A stretch of DNA of 64,000 nt from Chryseobacterium arthrosphaerae (GCF_001684965.1 NZ_MAYG01000001.1:3224001-3288000), one strand, 5' to 3'; counted from the first letter of the stretch, positions 38,494 to 48,191 are shown. Notes: generated from the letters alone by a model not told the origin. Numbers and translations are program-made.

Positions 38494-39888
38494 CTAAACT
38501 TTAATGGTTTTCCATTTTCCTCTTTTAAATAAAACAAATGCAACGATAGTAATCAATGTCTCTGCCGCCGGAATTGAAATAAAGACACCTTTAGGTCCCA
38601 TTTCCAGGTATTTTGAAAGAAAATAAGCCAAAGGAATCTGGAAAAGCCAGAATCCGAAGAGATTCACCCACGTTGGGGTCCAGGTATCTCCTGCCCCGTT
38701 GAAAGCATTGATCATGACCATTCCGATCCCGTAGAAAATAAATCCTGTGCTCATAATGTGAAGGGCATTTTGGGCAAAACTTTTAATCTCCGCCTCCTGG
38801 GTAAAGAAACCGACCAGAAAATTGCTGAAAAGGATAAATATTAAACTGACGGTCAACATGAATATCACATTATATTTTACCGTTTTCATCACAGACTGCT
38901 CAGCTCTCAGCATTTCATTAGCTCCCATATTCTGTCCCACCAGAGTAGAAGCGGCATTGCTCAGCCCCCATGCAGGAAGCATAAAAAACATCATCAGCCT
39001 CAAAGCTGTCTGATAGCCGGCAGAAGCATTTTCACCACCTGTTGTAGCCACGAGTTCTGCAAGGAAAATCCAGCTGCATGAAGCAATCACAAACTGAAAG
39101 ATTCCGGGAGTCGCAATTTTGATAATAGACTGAATCAAACCATAATCCGGTTTAAAATAAGCAAGCCTGATACGGATCTGGGTATCTGCTACCAGCAAAT
39201 GATACAGCTGATAAATTACTCCTATACTTCGTCCTATTGTTGTAGCCAATGCAGCTCCGGTAAGTCCCATTGCAGGAACCGGACCGAAACCTTTTATCAG
39301 GACCGGGCAAAGAATAATGTTGGCAATATTGGCAATCCATAAACTTTTCATAGCGATCGTTGCATTGCCTGCCCCTCTGAAAATACCGTTGATCAGAAAC
39401 AGCAGCATGATAATAGTACTGCTCCCCATCATAATTCTTGTAAAATCTTTCCCATAAGCTGCAGCTTCCGGCCTTGCTCCCATCAGGATAAGAATTTCTT
39501 CAGCGTATATTACTCCCAGTAAACTCAGAACCAATGTGACTGCAACTGAAACCAATAAAACCTGCGCCGCACTTCTGGATGCCTGCTCCGGATTTTTTTC
39601 ACCAATTCTCCTTGCTACCAGGGCTGTAGCCGCCATACTCATTCCGATAGCTATAGAATACATCACAGAAAGCACAGATTCCGTAAGTCCTACCGTCTGA
39701 ATTGCAAAACCGCTTTCTTTCAGATGTCCTACAAAATACAGATCAACCAGTGCAAATACCGATTCCATAGCCATTTCAAGCATCATTGGTATTGCTAAAA
39801 GCAAAACGGCACTTCTGATATTTACCTTTGTGTAATCAGTATCTTCTCCATTAAAGGCCCTCTTCAAAAAATCAAGGTATCGTGTCAT
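38494..39888 (-). CDS. MATE family efflux transporter
   Basis: A 464-residue inner-membrane protein with about twelve transmembrane helices in two homologous halves, as usual for Na+- or H+-coupled multidrug and toxic compound extruders. The first helix reads AVLLLAIPMMLEMAMESVFALVDLYFVGHL, and the repeated pattern LRLMMFFMLPAWGLSNAASTLVGQNMGA matches the second half. Substrates cannot be predicted. It is monocistronic, and TATTTTTG at 39909-39916 on the minus strand may be its -7 element. No regulator adjoins it. Confidence 0.93.
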   Translation of the reverse strand: MTRYLDFLKRAFNGEDTDYTKVNIRSAVLLLAIPMMLEMAMESVFALVDLYFVGHLKESGFAIQTVGLTESVLSVMYSIAIGMSMAATALVARRIGEKNPEQASRSAAQVLLVSVAVTLVLSLLGVIYAEEILILMGARPEAAAYGKDFTRIMMGSSTIIMLLFLINGIFRGAGNATIAMKSLWIANIANIILCPVLIKGFGPVPAMGLTGAALATTIGRSIGVIYQLYHLLVADTQIRIRLAYFKPDYGLIQSIIKIATPGIFQFVIASCSWIFLAELVATTGGENASAGYQTALRLMMFFMLPAWGLSNAASTLVGQNMGANEMLRAEQSVMKTVKYNVIFMLTVSLIFILFSNFLVGFFTQEAEIKSFAQNALHIMSTGFIFYGIGMVMINAFNGAGDTWTPTWVNLFGFWLFQIPLAYFLSKYLEMGPKGVFISIPAAETLITIVAFVLFKRGKWKTIKV

Positions 39889-40059
39889 AATCTTTGTGAT
39901 TTGTATGACAAAAATATTGATTCAAAATTGAATATAACTTTGCATATGAAAAGTTTTAACAGAGGTATATTTGTTAAAAATCTCTTAAAACATGAATCTG
40001 TATTGATAAAATTTATTTAAAAATCAGCCTGATATAGCCTGATAAATCATTTAACTCAC

Positions 40060-40067
40060 TAGATTTG
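40060..40067 (+). promoter_or_regulatory. -7 element (TAGATTTG) of the S41 peptidase gene
   Basis: Matches TAnnTTTG, 15 bases before the ATG at 40083. A second candidate, TAACTTTG, lies at 39935-39942. Confidence 0.45.
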
Positions 40068-40082
40068 GGAAAAATAAATACC

Positions 40083-42263
40083 ATGAAAAAAAACATCATC
40101 GCATTTTTGATGCTACTGCCTTTTATCTACCAGGGGCAAAGTAAAGTTGATAACCTGAGCTTCGAAAGTGTTGAAAATAATCTTCCGAAATCATGGAGCA
40201 TCATTGGAGACAGCCCGGCAACAATTTCTATTGACAATAAAGAAAAACAGGATGGCCAATACTCAGTTCTGGCGCAATCTGCTGAGAAAGGGATGACAGG
40301 GCTTATGTATACACTTCCTGAAAACTACGCCGGAAAAAAGATCACTATTTCCGGTTATATCAAAACAGAAAACCTTACAGACGGATTTGCAGGAATCTGG
40401 ATGCGGATAGATCCCAAAGTCGGCTTTGATAATATGCAAAGCAAAAATATAAAAGGCACAACTTCATGGGCGAAATATGAAACCACTCTTACCCTCTCTC
40501 CCGAAAACTCAAAGAAAATTGTAGTCGGAACTCTTTTTACAGGCAAAGGAAAAGCATGGTTTGATAATATCAGAATCACGATTGATGGAAAAGATATTCA
40601 GGAAGCCACAGCTTTTCAGAAGAAACAGGTGAATGCTGATCTTGACCTTGAATTTGATAAGGGCTCAAAAATCAGCAGTATTGATACCGGCAAAAAGAAT
40701 TTGGAGAATTTAAAAAATCTGGGACTGATCTGGGGATATCTGAAATATTATCATCCCAATATAGCCGAAGGAAAGTACAACTGGGACTATGAGCTTTTCA
40801 GAATTTTGCCTAAAATCTCGGGTGCTTCAGCGAAACAGAGAGATCAGATTCTGACAGAATGGATCAAAGGTCTGGGAACCTTTCAGATTGAGAAATTCAC
40901 CTTCGATACAAAAAACGTAAAAATAGCTCCGGATCTCAACTGGATCACCAGTTCAGGGTTTTCAAAAGAGCTTTCCGATCTTCTTCTTCAGATCAAAGAC
41001 GCCAAAAGACCCAAAGCCAATTATTACGTAGACTTCTATGATGGCGTGGGAAATCCTGATTTCAGCAATGAAAAACCTTATGAAAATGATGCATATCCGG
41101 ATGCCGGTTTCCGTCTCCTTGCGCTTTATAAATACTGGAATATTATTCAGTATTATTTTCCGTACAAAAACCTGATCAAGGAAGACTGGAAAGAAGTGCT
41201 GCCCGAGTTTATTCCCAAATTTGCCGACGCAAAAAATGAAACCGATTATACGCTTGCCGCTTTAGAGATCATCGCAGGAATTCATGACACCCATGCCAAC
41301 ATATGGGGATCCAATAAGGTATTGGACAAATATTTCGGAGCAAGACATGTTCCTGTAAAGCTTACATTCGCAGAGAATAAAGCAGTTGTCAGCAGCTATA
41401 TCAATGATCAGCTTGGTAAAGAATCCGGCCTGCAGATAGGAGACATCATCACAGAAATTAACGGAAAGCCGGTAGACCCTATCGTAAAGGAACTGTTAAA
41501 AATAAGTCCTGCTTCCAATTACCCTACCCAACTGAGAGATATTGCAAAGAAATTGTTGAGAAGCAATTCCGAAACAATGAATATCAAGATTTCCAGAAAC
41601 GGAAAAACAGAAAGCCTGACAGTAAAAACATTTGAACCTAAAGAACTGAATATTAAAAAGGAACAGAAAGATTTCTTTAAAATACTGGATAACCAGACCG
41701 GCTATTTCTATATGGGAAGCGCAGATGGTAAAAAGCTTTCCGAGAGCTTCAGCCAGCTCAAAAATACCAAAGGAATCGTAATCGACTTAAGGAGCTATCC
41801 TTCTGATTTTGTTGTATTTTCTATGGGAAAACTATTAAAAAAAGATTCTTCAGATTTTGTAAAGTTCACCCAGACCACCAACCAGATGCCCGGGCTTTTT
41901 ACATTTACTCCCAATCTTGGCGTAGAGGGGAGCGGAGCTGAACATTATAAGGGAAAAATTGCAATTCTTATCAATGAAACTACCCAAAGTAGTGCCGAAT
42001 ACCACACAATGGCATTCAGAACCGCTCCCAATTCAAAAGTTTTTGGTTCCACAACGGCGGGTGCCGATGGTAATGTTTCAAGAATCCTTCTTCCCGGAAA
42101 TATTTCAACCATGATCAGTGGGATCGGAATCTATTATCCGGACGGAACAGAAACCCAGAGAATCGGAATTGTTCCGGATGTTGAGATTAAACCTACCGTA
42201 GAAGGGATCAAAAATGGTAAAGATGAGGTACTGGATAAAGCTCTTGCGTGGATCAAAAGCTAA
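40083..42263 (+). CDS. Exported S41 (tail-specific) peptidase with carbohydrate-binding-like N-domain and PDZ domain
   Basis: A 726-residue exported protein starting with the signal peptide MKKNIIAFLMLLPFIYQGQS. An upstream TTG frame would begin within the promoter and is not used. Residues ~20-170 form a beta-sandwich like a CBM/galactose-binding domain (SVLAQSAEKGMTGLMYTLPE, WFDNIRITIDGK). A helical linker follows, then a PDZ domain (SGLQIGDIITEINGKPVDPIV) and the S41 catalytic core. The likely nucleophile Ser636 or Ser637 lies in NETTQSSAEYHTMAF, and a glycine-rich loop GSTTAGADGNVSR follows. The substrate is unknown. It has no T9SS domain, so it is probably periplasmic. Confidence 0.87.
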   Translation: MKKNIIAFLMLLPFIYQGQSKVDNLSFESVENNLPKSWSIIGDSPATISIDNKEKQDGQYSVLAQSAEKGMTGLMYTLPENYAGKKITISGYIKTENLTDGFAGIWMRIDPKVGFDNMQSKNIKGTTSWAKYETTLTLSPENSKKIVVGTLFTGKGKAWFDNIRITIDGKDIQEATAFQKKQVNADLDLEFDKGSKISSIDTGKKNLENLKNLGLIWGYLKYYHPNIAEGKYNWDYELFRILPKISGASAKQRDQILTEWIKGLGTFQIEKFTFDTKNVKIAPDLNWITSSGFSKELSDLLLQIKDAKRPKANYYVDFYDGVGNPDFSNEKPYENDAYPDAGFRLLALYKYWNIIQYYFPYKNLIKEDWKEVLPEFIPKFADAKNETDYTLAALEIIAGIHDTHANIWGSNKVLDKYFGARHVPVKLTFAENKAVVSSYINDQLGKESGLQIGDIITEINGKPVDPIVKELLKISPASNYPTQLRDIAKKLLRSNSETMNIKISRNGKTESLTVKTFEPKELNIKKEQKDFFKILDNQTGYFYMGSADGKKLSESFSQLKNTKGIVIDLRSYPSDFVVFSMGKLLKKDSSDFVKFTQTTNQMPGLFTFTPNLGVEGSGAEHYKGKIAILINETTQSSAEYHTMAFRTAPNSKVFGSTTAGADGNVSRILLPGNISTMISGIGIYYPDGTETQRIGIVPDVEIKPTVEGIKNGKDEVLDKALAWIKS

Positions 42264-42330
42264 TTCCCAAACTACCATAGAAAGCATCAGACAACATCTG
42301 GTATTCTTTTATCAGCAAAAAACATATTCA

Positions 42331-42354
42331 AAAAACTTCCTTTCGGAAGTTTTT
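42331..42354 (+). terminator. Terminator after the S41 peptidase gene
   Basis: 10-bp stem (AAAAACTTCC and its complement) with a 4-base loop and a T run. Confidence 0.85.
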
Positions 42355-42379
42355 TTATTTATAAAACCTGCAAAAATCT

Positions 42380-42387
42380 TATCTTTG
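42380..42387 (+). promoter_or_regulatory. -7 element (TATCTTTG) of aspS
   Basis: Exact TAnnTTTG match, 60 bases before the aspS ATG. Confidence 0.5.
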
Positions 42388-42447
42388 CCAACGAAAAATT
42401 CAAGGTTCGGGACTGAACCTTAAACATTGAACTTTAAACAAATAATT

Positions 42448-44202
42448 ATGTTTCGATCACACACCAACGGAGAATTATCTCTGAAAAATCTGAATGAAGA
42501 AGTTACACTATCCGGATGGGTACAGACTATCCGTGATAAAGGATTTATGATTTGGGTAGATCTTCGAGATCGTTACGGAATTACCCAGCTGGTTTTTGAT
42601 CAGGAGCGTTCTTCTGCAGCACTTATGGAAGAGGCTAAAAAATTAGGACGTGAATTTGTGATTCAGGCGACCGGAAAAGTCATTGAAAGAGTGAGCAAAA
42701 ATCCTAATATTCCAACTGGGGAAATTGAAATTTTAGTAGAGAAATTAACGATTCTTAATGATTCACAGCTTCCACCTTTCACGATAGAGGATGAAACTGA
42801 CGGTGGAGAGGAATTGAGAATGAAATACCGTTACCTGGATATCAGAAGAAATCCGGTAAAAGATAAACTGATCTTCCGTCACAAGATGGCTCAGAAAGTA
42901 AGAAATTATCTATCTGACGAAGGTTTCATCGAAGTGGAAACTCCTGTTCTGATCAAATCGACTCCGGAAGGAGCAAGAGACTTTGTGGTTCCCAGCAGAA
43001 TGAACCCGGGACAGTTTTATGCATTGCCCCAATCTCCACAGACTTTCAAACAGCTTCTGATGGTAGGAGGAATGGATAAATATTTCCAGATTGTAAAATG
43101 CTTCCGTGATGAGGATTTAAGAGCAGACAGACAGCCGGAATTCACACAGATCGACTGTGAAATGGCTTTTGTAGAACAGGAAGACGTGATGAATGTTTTT
43201 GAAGGAATGACCAAAACGCTTTTAAAAGATATTACAGGTCAGGAATTCGGAGATTTCCCAAGAATGACTTTTGCGGATGCCATGAGGAAATACGGAAACG
43301 ACAAACCGGATATCCGTTTCGGAATGGAGTTCGTAGAACTGAATGAGCTGGTAAAAGGAAAAGACTTCAAGATATTTGATGATGCAGAACTGGTAGTAGG
43401 GATCAATGTGGAAGGGTGTGCAGAATACACCAGAAAACAGATCGACGAGCTTGTAGATTGGGTAAAACGTCCACAGATCGGAGCTTCAGGAATGGTTTGG
43501 GTAAAATTCCAGAATGACGGAGTGAAGACCTCATCGGTCAATAAGTTCTACAGTGAGGAAGATTTAGCAAAAATCATTGAAAAATTCGGAGCTAAGGAAG
43601 GAGATTTAATGCTGATTCTTTCAGGAAACGAAAATAAAGTAAGGGCTCAACTTTCTGCATTAAGAATGGAGCTTGGTAACCGTTTGGGATTAAGAAAAGG
43701 AAACGAGTTTGCTCCGCTTTGGGTTGTTGATTTCCCTCTATTGGAATGGGATGAGGATACGGAAAGATTCCATGCAATGCACCACCCTTTCACTTCTCCA
43801 AAACCTGAAGATATTCACTTATTGGAAACAGATCCTGGAAAAGCCCGAGCCAACGCTTACGATATGGTTCTGAACGGAAACGAAATCGGAGGGGGATCTA
43901 TCAGAATTTTCGACAGAGATCTTCAGTCTAAAATGTTTGACCTTTTAGGATTCTCTAAAGAAGAAGCTGAAGCTCAGTTCGGATTCTTAATGAACGCCTT
44001 CAAATACGGAGCACCGCCACATGGAGGTCTGGCATTCGGGTTTGACCGTCTGGTAGCGATCCTTGACGGAAATGAGGTCATCAGAGATTATATCGCATTC
44101 CCTAAGAACAATTCCGGGCGTGATGTGATGATTGACGCTCCGGCTCCCATTGCTGATGCACAGCTCGATGAGTTAGAATTAAAATTAGATTTAAAAGCAT
44201 AA
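42448..44202 (+). CDS. aspS: Aspartyl-tRNA synthetase
   Basis: Charges tRNA-Asp with aspartate. The 584-residue protein starts at [15 protein letters not shown]; an upstream in-frame TTG has no support. Domains in order are the OB-fold anticodon-binding domain ([26 protein letters not shown]), the class II core with motif 2 ([25 protein letters not shown]), the bacterial GAD insertion (~280-400), and motif 3 ([17 protein letters not shown]). The insertion marks it as the bacterial type, and it is full length. It is monocistronic, with a terminator directly after the stop codon. Confidence 0.98.
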   Translation: MFRSHTNGELSLKNLNEEVTLSGWVQTIRDKGFMIWVDLRDRYGITQLVFDQERSSAALMEEAKKLGREFVIQATGKVIERVSKNPNIPTGEIEILVEKLTILNDSQLPPFTIEDETDGGEELRMKYRYLDIRRNPVKDKLIFRHKMAQKVRNYLSDEGFIEVETPVLIKSTPEGARDFVVPSRMNPGQFYALPQSPQTFKQLLMVGGMDKYFQIVKCFRDEDLRADRQPEFTQIDCEMAFVEQEDVMNVFEGMTKTLLKDITGQEFGDFPRMTFADAMRKYGNDKPDIRFGMEFVELNELVKGKDFKIFDDAELVVGINVEGCAEYTRKQIDELVDWVKRPQIGASGMVWVKFQNDGVKTSSVNKFYSEEDLAKIIEKFGAKEGDLMLILSGNENKVRAQLSALRMELGNRLGLRKGNEFAPLWVVDFPLLEWDEDTERFHAMHHPFTSPKPEDIHLLETDPGKARANAYDMVLNGNEIGGGSIRIFDRDLQSKMFDLLGFSKEEAEAQFGFLMNAFKYGAPPHGGLAFGFDRLVAILDGNEVIRDYIAFPKNNSGRDVMIDAPAPIADAQLDELELKLDLKA

Positions 44203-44206
44203 ATTT

Positions 44207-44230
44207 AAAGCGGGGTATTTGCCCCGCTTT
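44207..44230 (+). terminator. Terminator of aspS
   Basis: Stem AAAGCGGGG paired with CCCCGCTTT around a 6-base loop, then a run of T residues. Confidence 0.9.
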
Positions 44231-44235
44231 TTTTA

Positions 44236-44682
44236 TATCCTCAATTACAGAAATCCTCAGTATAGTTCTTGTGAAAATAATATTTATAAGACAGTATTAT
44301 TTGGATTCATAACACCACCTACTTCATTACTCTTTATTAATTTTTTTAACAGAATAAACTTTTATGTTAGTATAAAGTAGTGTTCCGACCTGCATGTCCA
44401 TAAATAGTGAAATAATCTAATTTAATATTTAGTAGTAAAAAATTAAACACAATAAACTAATCAACGAAATAAATACATTTATTAAATAGAAAAACCAACA
44501 AAACAATCATTATATTATGTTATATACAAACATAATCTTTTATTAATATATTTACAGCACACAGCTGGATTATAATGAAGACATTAATCAAAGCTTAGGA
44601 ATTGATTAATTTAATAATCTTTGGGTAGGATAATAATATAGCTGTTCATATTAAAAACTGATCATCAACCAATATAAATAAT
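44236..44682. other. AT-rich intergenic region upstream of the astacin gene
   Basis: About 447 bases with no supported gene. It is strongly AT-rich and contains no exact TAnnTTTG on the plus strand; AATCTTTG at 44607-44614 is the nearest match, about 70 bases before the astacin start codon. No hairpin or repeat of note was seen. Confidence 0.6.
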
Positions 44683-46014
44683 ATGAAAAGCAAACTATTA
44701 CTCTTAACAGGATGCCTTGTTCTGGCACTGAATTCATGTAGATCGGATATTGAAAACGCACAAGCAGATTCAATAGATCAAACAACGACACAGTTGGACA
44801 ATACAAAGATTCACAAATTATTAATTAACGGAAAATACACCTATGTTAATGAAGTAAATGGTGAATATTTTTATGCAGACGATATTACTATTAGCTCCGA
44901 GCAGTTTAATAATTTAAAGATGCAGGCCAACTCCGGAATATCCACAGCAGAAAAAAGTACCATTGTAAGCTCCTTTATTAAGACATGGCCGGATGCCACA
45001 GTCTACTATACATTACCCAGCCAGGGAACTATGAGCACTCAGAATTACAACACGTTCCTTACCAATATCAACAAAGCGTTTGATATGATCTCTTCTCAAA
45101 CCAATATGCAGTTTGTTGAACGTACCAATCAAACAGAATACATCACCTTTACTTATACAACATCCAACAGTTCTCCGCTTGGATGGCAAAAAAACAGAGT
45201 TAACGGTATTAAAATTTATAATATTACTTATCCGGCAATTATTGCTCACGAAGTAATGCATTCTATGGGAATCATGCACGAACAGTGCCGTCCGGACCGG
45301 GACCAGTATATTATTGTAGATGTTAACAAAGCAGTAGAAGGAAGCCGCCATAACTTCAACCTTTACAATGATTATGCAGGACATGGTGCGTTTGATTTCG
45401 GTTCAGTCATGATGTATCAATCTACAGATTTTGCCATAGACCCTAGCCAGCCTGTAATGACTAAGCTGGACGGATCCACTTTTACCAAGCAAAGGACAGG
45501 GTTATCTGCCGGTGATTATGCTGGAATAAATCATTTGTACGGACCTGTAAATGTCAGCTCTGCAATCAACGGAACCTATACAATGACAACAGCATTAGCG
45601 AATGATAAAAATGTAGATATTACCGGAAGTTCCACGACAGACGGCACCAGTATCATTTTATATTCATCTTCTACAGGGAATAACCAGAGATTTACCTTCA
45701 CCAAATCAGATCATGGATATTATATCATCAAATCTATACTGGATCCTACAAAAGTGTTAACCGTAAAAGGTAACGGGACAACAAATGGAACTGCTGTTGA
45801 ACTAAGAACCAATTCCGATGCGGATTCTCAGAAATGGTTATTATTCAATCTGGGAAATAATGGCTTTGGATTCGCTCCCAAGAATGCACCGGCCCTGAGA
45901 TTAGAGGTAAAAGATGGCTTAACGACCAATCTTACCCCTATTGTAATCGGCACTACAAACCAAACAGTTCAGCCCTCTACAAAGCAGCGCTTTATACTTA
46001 CAAAAGTTAACTAA
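44683..46014 (+). CDS. Astacin-family (M12A) zinc metalloprotease lipoprotein with ricin-type lectin domain
   Basis: A 443-residue exported zinc endopeptidase. The signal sequence ends in a lipobox (LALNSC), so it is probably a lipoprotein. A propeptide precedes the astacin catalytic domain, which carries the full motif HEVMHSMGIMHEQCRPDRD beginning at His189 and the Met-turn SVMMYQS. The C-terminal ~150 residues form a ricin-B-type beta-trefoil (NGTYTMTTALANDKNVDITG, NNQRFTFTKSDHGYYIIKS, SQKWLLF). The combination resembles flavastacin of Elizabethkingia, which cleaves before Asp. That specificity is only inferred here. It has its own terminator and a long AT-rich leader region. Confidence 0.9.
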   Translation: MKSKLLLLTGCLVLALNSCRSDIENAQADSIDQTTTQLDNTKIHKLLINGKYTYVNEVNGEYFYADDITISSEQFNNLKMQANSGISTAEKSTIVSSFIKTWPDATVYYTLPSQGTMSTQNYNTFLTNINKAFDMISSQTNMQFVERTNQTEYITFTYTTSNSSPLGWQKNRVNGIKIYNITYPAIIAHEVMHSMGIMHEQCRPDRDQYIIVDVNKAVEGSRHNFNLYNDYAGHGAFDFGSVMMYQSTDFAIDPSQPVMTKLDGSTFTKQRTGLSAGDYAGINHLYGPVNVSSAINGTYTMTTALANDKNVDITGSSTTDGTSIILYSSSTGNNQRFTFTKSDHGYYIIKSILDPTKVLTVKGNGTTNGTAVELRTNSDADSQKWLLFNLGNNGFGFAPKNAPALRLEVKDGLTTNLTPIVIGTTNQTVQPSTKQRFILTKVN

Positions 46015-46031
46015 ACTTTTCCATACAAATA

Positions 46032-46060
46032 AAGAGGTTAGAAATTTATTCTAACCTCTT
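46032..46060. terminator. Bidirectional terminator between the astacin gene and purA-like gene
   Basis: Perfect 12-bp stem (AAGAGGTTAGAA and its complement) with a 5-base loop between convergent genes. Confidence 0.9.
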
Positions 46061-46087
46061 CTTTTATTCTATGCTTCTACTGTAAAA

Positions 46088-47362
46088 TTATTTATTGGTC
46101 AGCTTCAAAATCTGCTCTCTTCCCGGCCCCGTAGAAAGATAGCCTACAGGAATCTCCAGTTCTGCTTCCAGAAATGATAAGAAACTGATTACTTCCCGGG
46201 GCAGTTCAGCGGCATTTTTCATGTTGGAAAAATCGGCGTTCCATCCCTCCATCCATTTCAGTACAGGTCTTGCATTTTCGGGAAGCGTACCGGCGACCGG
46301 GATCATTTCTCCTTCCAGTTCATAATGAGTACAGACCGCTACAGATTTCAATCCGCTCAATACGTCTGCTTTAGTCAGAACAAGCTGAGTAACACCATTG
46401 ATCATTACTGCATATTTCAGTGCCGGAAGATCCAGCCAGCCTATTCTTCGTGGGCGGCCGGTATTGGAGCCGAATTCATTCCCTTTCATTCTGAGATCAT
46501 CCCCAAATTCGTCTAAAAGTTCCGTTGGAAAAGCTCCGTTCCCTACCCTCGTACAATAAGCTTTGGCAATCCCATAAATCTCACCGATCTTTTTCGGTGA
46601 AATTCCTAATCCGCTGCTTGCCCCCGATGCTGTGGTTGAAGAGGATGTTACATACGGATAAGTACCATGATCAATATCCAGCATGGCTGCCTGAGATCCT
46701 TCCGCCAATACTTTTTTACCTTCGGATAAAGCCTTATTGAGATAAATTTCAGTTTCTGTACATGTGAATTTTTTAAGAAAGTCCACGGCCTCAAAAAATT
46801 CTTTAGTGATTTCTTCCAAGGCAGGCAAAACAATCATTCCTCCATCTTCCAGCATCTTATAATCTCTTTCAAGAATATGCTGTGCCCTGCTCTGGAAATC
46901 CGGAGATCCGATATCCCCCACTCTCAGATTCTGTCTTAATATTTTATTGGAATACGCCTGTGCAATCCCGTTTTTTGTCGTTCCAATGGTAGTGTACTCC
47001 GGATTTTCTTCCATAAAAATATCCAGAAGCTTATGCGTAGGCATTACCAGATGAGCTTTTTTAGAAATAATGATATTTTTTTCCGGTTGAACGGTATGAT
47101 CAAAGGCCTGAAGATTCAGGATCTCTTTTTTAAAACTTACAGGATCAAGAACCGTTCCTGTACCAATGATATTCTGTACTTCTTTCATAAAGATCCCCGA
47201 AGGAATCATTTTAAGCGTTATTTTCCGCCCGTTTCTTTCTATGCTGTGCCCAGCATTAGATCCGCCGTTAAAACGCGCTGTAATGTCATAATTTTCACTG
47301 ATAAGATCAATAAACTTTCCCTTACCTTCATCTCCCCACTGCAATCCCAGGACAATATCCAT
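46088..47362 (-). CDS. purA: Divergent adenylosuccinate synthetase
   Basis: Condenses IMP and aspartate, using GTP, to adenylosuccinate on the way to AMP. The ATG at 47362 gives MDIVLGLQWGDEGKGKF, the family start, and 424 residues. An upstream ATG lies too close to the predicted promoter. Retained are catalytic Asp11 in the P-loop, His39 in SNAGHS, HGTYPYVTSSSTTASGASSGLG, GRPRRIGWLDL and LTKADVLSGL. Unusual is residues 127-137, GTTKNGIAQAY, where typical enzymes read GTTxRGIGPAY; STGPGR near the end replaces STGPDR. It may be a second, regulated copy. It is preceded by a 20-base box shared with the Crp/Fnr gene. Confidence 0.85.
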   Translation of the reverse strand: MDIVLGLQWGDEGKGKFIDLISENYDITARFNGGSNAGHSIERNGRKITLKMIPSGIFMKEVQNIIGTGTVLDPVSFKKEILNLQAFDHTVQPEKNIIISKKAHLVMPTHKLLDIFMEENPEYTTIGTTKNGIAQAYSNKILRQNLRVGDIGSPDFQSRAQHILERDYKMLEDGGMIVLPALEEITKEFFEAVDFLKKFTCTETEIYLNKALSEGKKVLAEGSQAAMLDIDHGTYPYVTSSSTTASGASSGLGISPKKIGEIYGIAKAYCTRVGNGAFPTELLDEFGDDLRMKGNEFGSNTGRPRRIGWLDLPALKYAVMINGVTQLVLTKADVLSGLKSVAVCTHYELEGEMIPVAGTLPENARPVLKWMEGWNADFSNMKNAAELPREVISFLSFLEAELEIPVGYLSTGPGREQILKLTNK

Positions 47363-47383
47363 ATTATTTAAAATTTTATAGTA

Positions 47384-47391
47384 CAAAGCTA
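47384..47391 (-). promoter_or_regulatory. -7 element of the purA-like gene (TAGCTTTG)
   Basis: Exact TAnnTTTG match on the minus strand, 21 bases before the start codon and 19 bases downstream of the 20-base box. Confidence 0.65.
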
Positions 47392-47410
47392 GGGAAGATG
47401 AGAAGGGAGG

Positions 47411-47430
47411 CCATTGTCATTTGGCAAAAA
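47411..47430 (-). promoter_or_regulatory. Putative Crp/Fnr operator, copy 1 (purA-like promoter)
   Basis: A 20-base sequence whose core TTGCCAAATGACAA is a near-palindrome (TTGyCA-nn-TGrCAA), as expected for a Crp/Fnr dimer. It is identical to the copy at 48219-48238. Its centre is about 42 bases upstream of the assumed transcription start, a class II activator position. Confidence 0.6.
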
Positions 47431-47504
47431 ACGTATGAGGTTATGACTGATGAAAATATTGATGATTATGAAGCCAGGATTCCGTTCAGATTATTGCTTT
47501 GATA

Positions 47505-47573
47505 AGTTTCGGCTAAAGCCAATGGAATTTTTTGAAACAACAGGAACGGGCTAAAGCCCGTCCTAATTGTATA
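47505..47573. repeat. Dispersed double-hairpin repeat (GGCTAAAGCC family), copy A
   Basis: Two palindromes, GGCTAAAGCC (47511-47520) and ACGGGCTAAAGCCCGT (47546-47561), 25 bases apart. The same arrangement recurs at 59594-59660. It lies between the Crp/Fnr gene and the purA-like promoter. The core motif is familiar from Chryseobacterium intergenic repeats. Confidence 0.75.
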
Positions 47574-47589
47574 TTTATGGGCACATTGC

Positions 47590-48159
47590 TCACAAAATAT
47601 TTCTTCTGATCCTGCTCAGTGATGAAGGGGTAATCCCCAGGTAAGACGCCAGCATAGATTGCGGGACTCTGTTGGCCAGGCCGGGGTAATGGTTTAAAAA
47701 ATGGATATAGCGGGATTTTGCATCCTGATTCAGCATAATGCTCGCCACCTTAAGTTTGTTTTCTGCAACAAAACCATGAATTCTCGCAAATAAAACCGGC
47801 CATATCGTAATTTTCTCTTCCAGGATCTTAAAGGTATTAAGATCTATCACAAGTAATACGGCGTCTGTAATAGCTTCAATATATTCATGGGCAGGAAGCT
47901 GATCAGTAAAGCCCTGGAAATCTCCGATGAACCTTCCTTCATAGATAAAATAGCGGGTAAAATCATCTCCCTGCCTGTTATAATATAAAGACCGGAACAC
48001 TCCTTCTTTTACAAAAGCAATTCTTTGGCTTACCTTTCCTGCTTCTATAAAGGGATCTCCCTTCTGAACGGTTATTTCCTGAATTCCTTTAGCAATCAAA
48101 AGTTCATCCTGTGCATTCAGGATTCCAAATTTTCTGATGTAATTAAAAAGTTCTTCCAT
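47590..48159 (-). CDS. Crp/Fnr-family transcriptional regulator
   Basis: A 189-residue regulator. The N-terminal cyclic-nucleotide-binding-type beta-roll runs from ELLIAKGIQEITVQKGDPFIEAGKVSQRIAFVKEGVFRSLY to about residue 110. A dimerisation helix follows, and a C-terminal winged helix-turn-helix contains the recognition segment PQSMLASYLGITPSSLSRIRR. It has no Fnr-type cysteine cluster, and the phosphate-binding residues for cAMP are not obvious, so the ligand is unknown. I prefer the ATG at 48159; the ATG at 48180 would lie only ~6 bases after the predicted transcription start. The 20-base box upstream of its promoter suggests autoregulation. Confidence 0.88.
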   Translation of the reverse strand: MEELFNYIRKFGILNAQDELLIAKGIQEITVQKGDPFIEAGKVSQRIAFVKEGVFRSLYYNRQGDDFTRYFIYEGRFIGDFQGFTDQLPAHEYIEAITDAVLLVIDLNTFKILEEKITIWPVLFARIHGFVAENKLKVASIMLNQDAKSRYIHFLNHYPGLANRVPQSMLASYLGITPSSLSRIRRNIL

Positions 48160-48191
48160 GTCTTTGCTGTATCCGCCCATTTACGGAAAGA

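Noticed and set aside
46088..47362. Phage-type PurZ (2-aminoadenylosuccinate synthetase)
   Set aside because: The catalytic Asp in GDEGKGK is kept, whereas PurZ lacks it, and there are no phage genes nearby.
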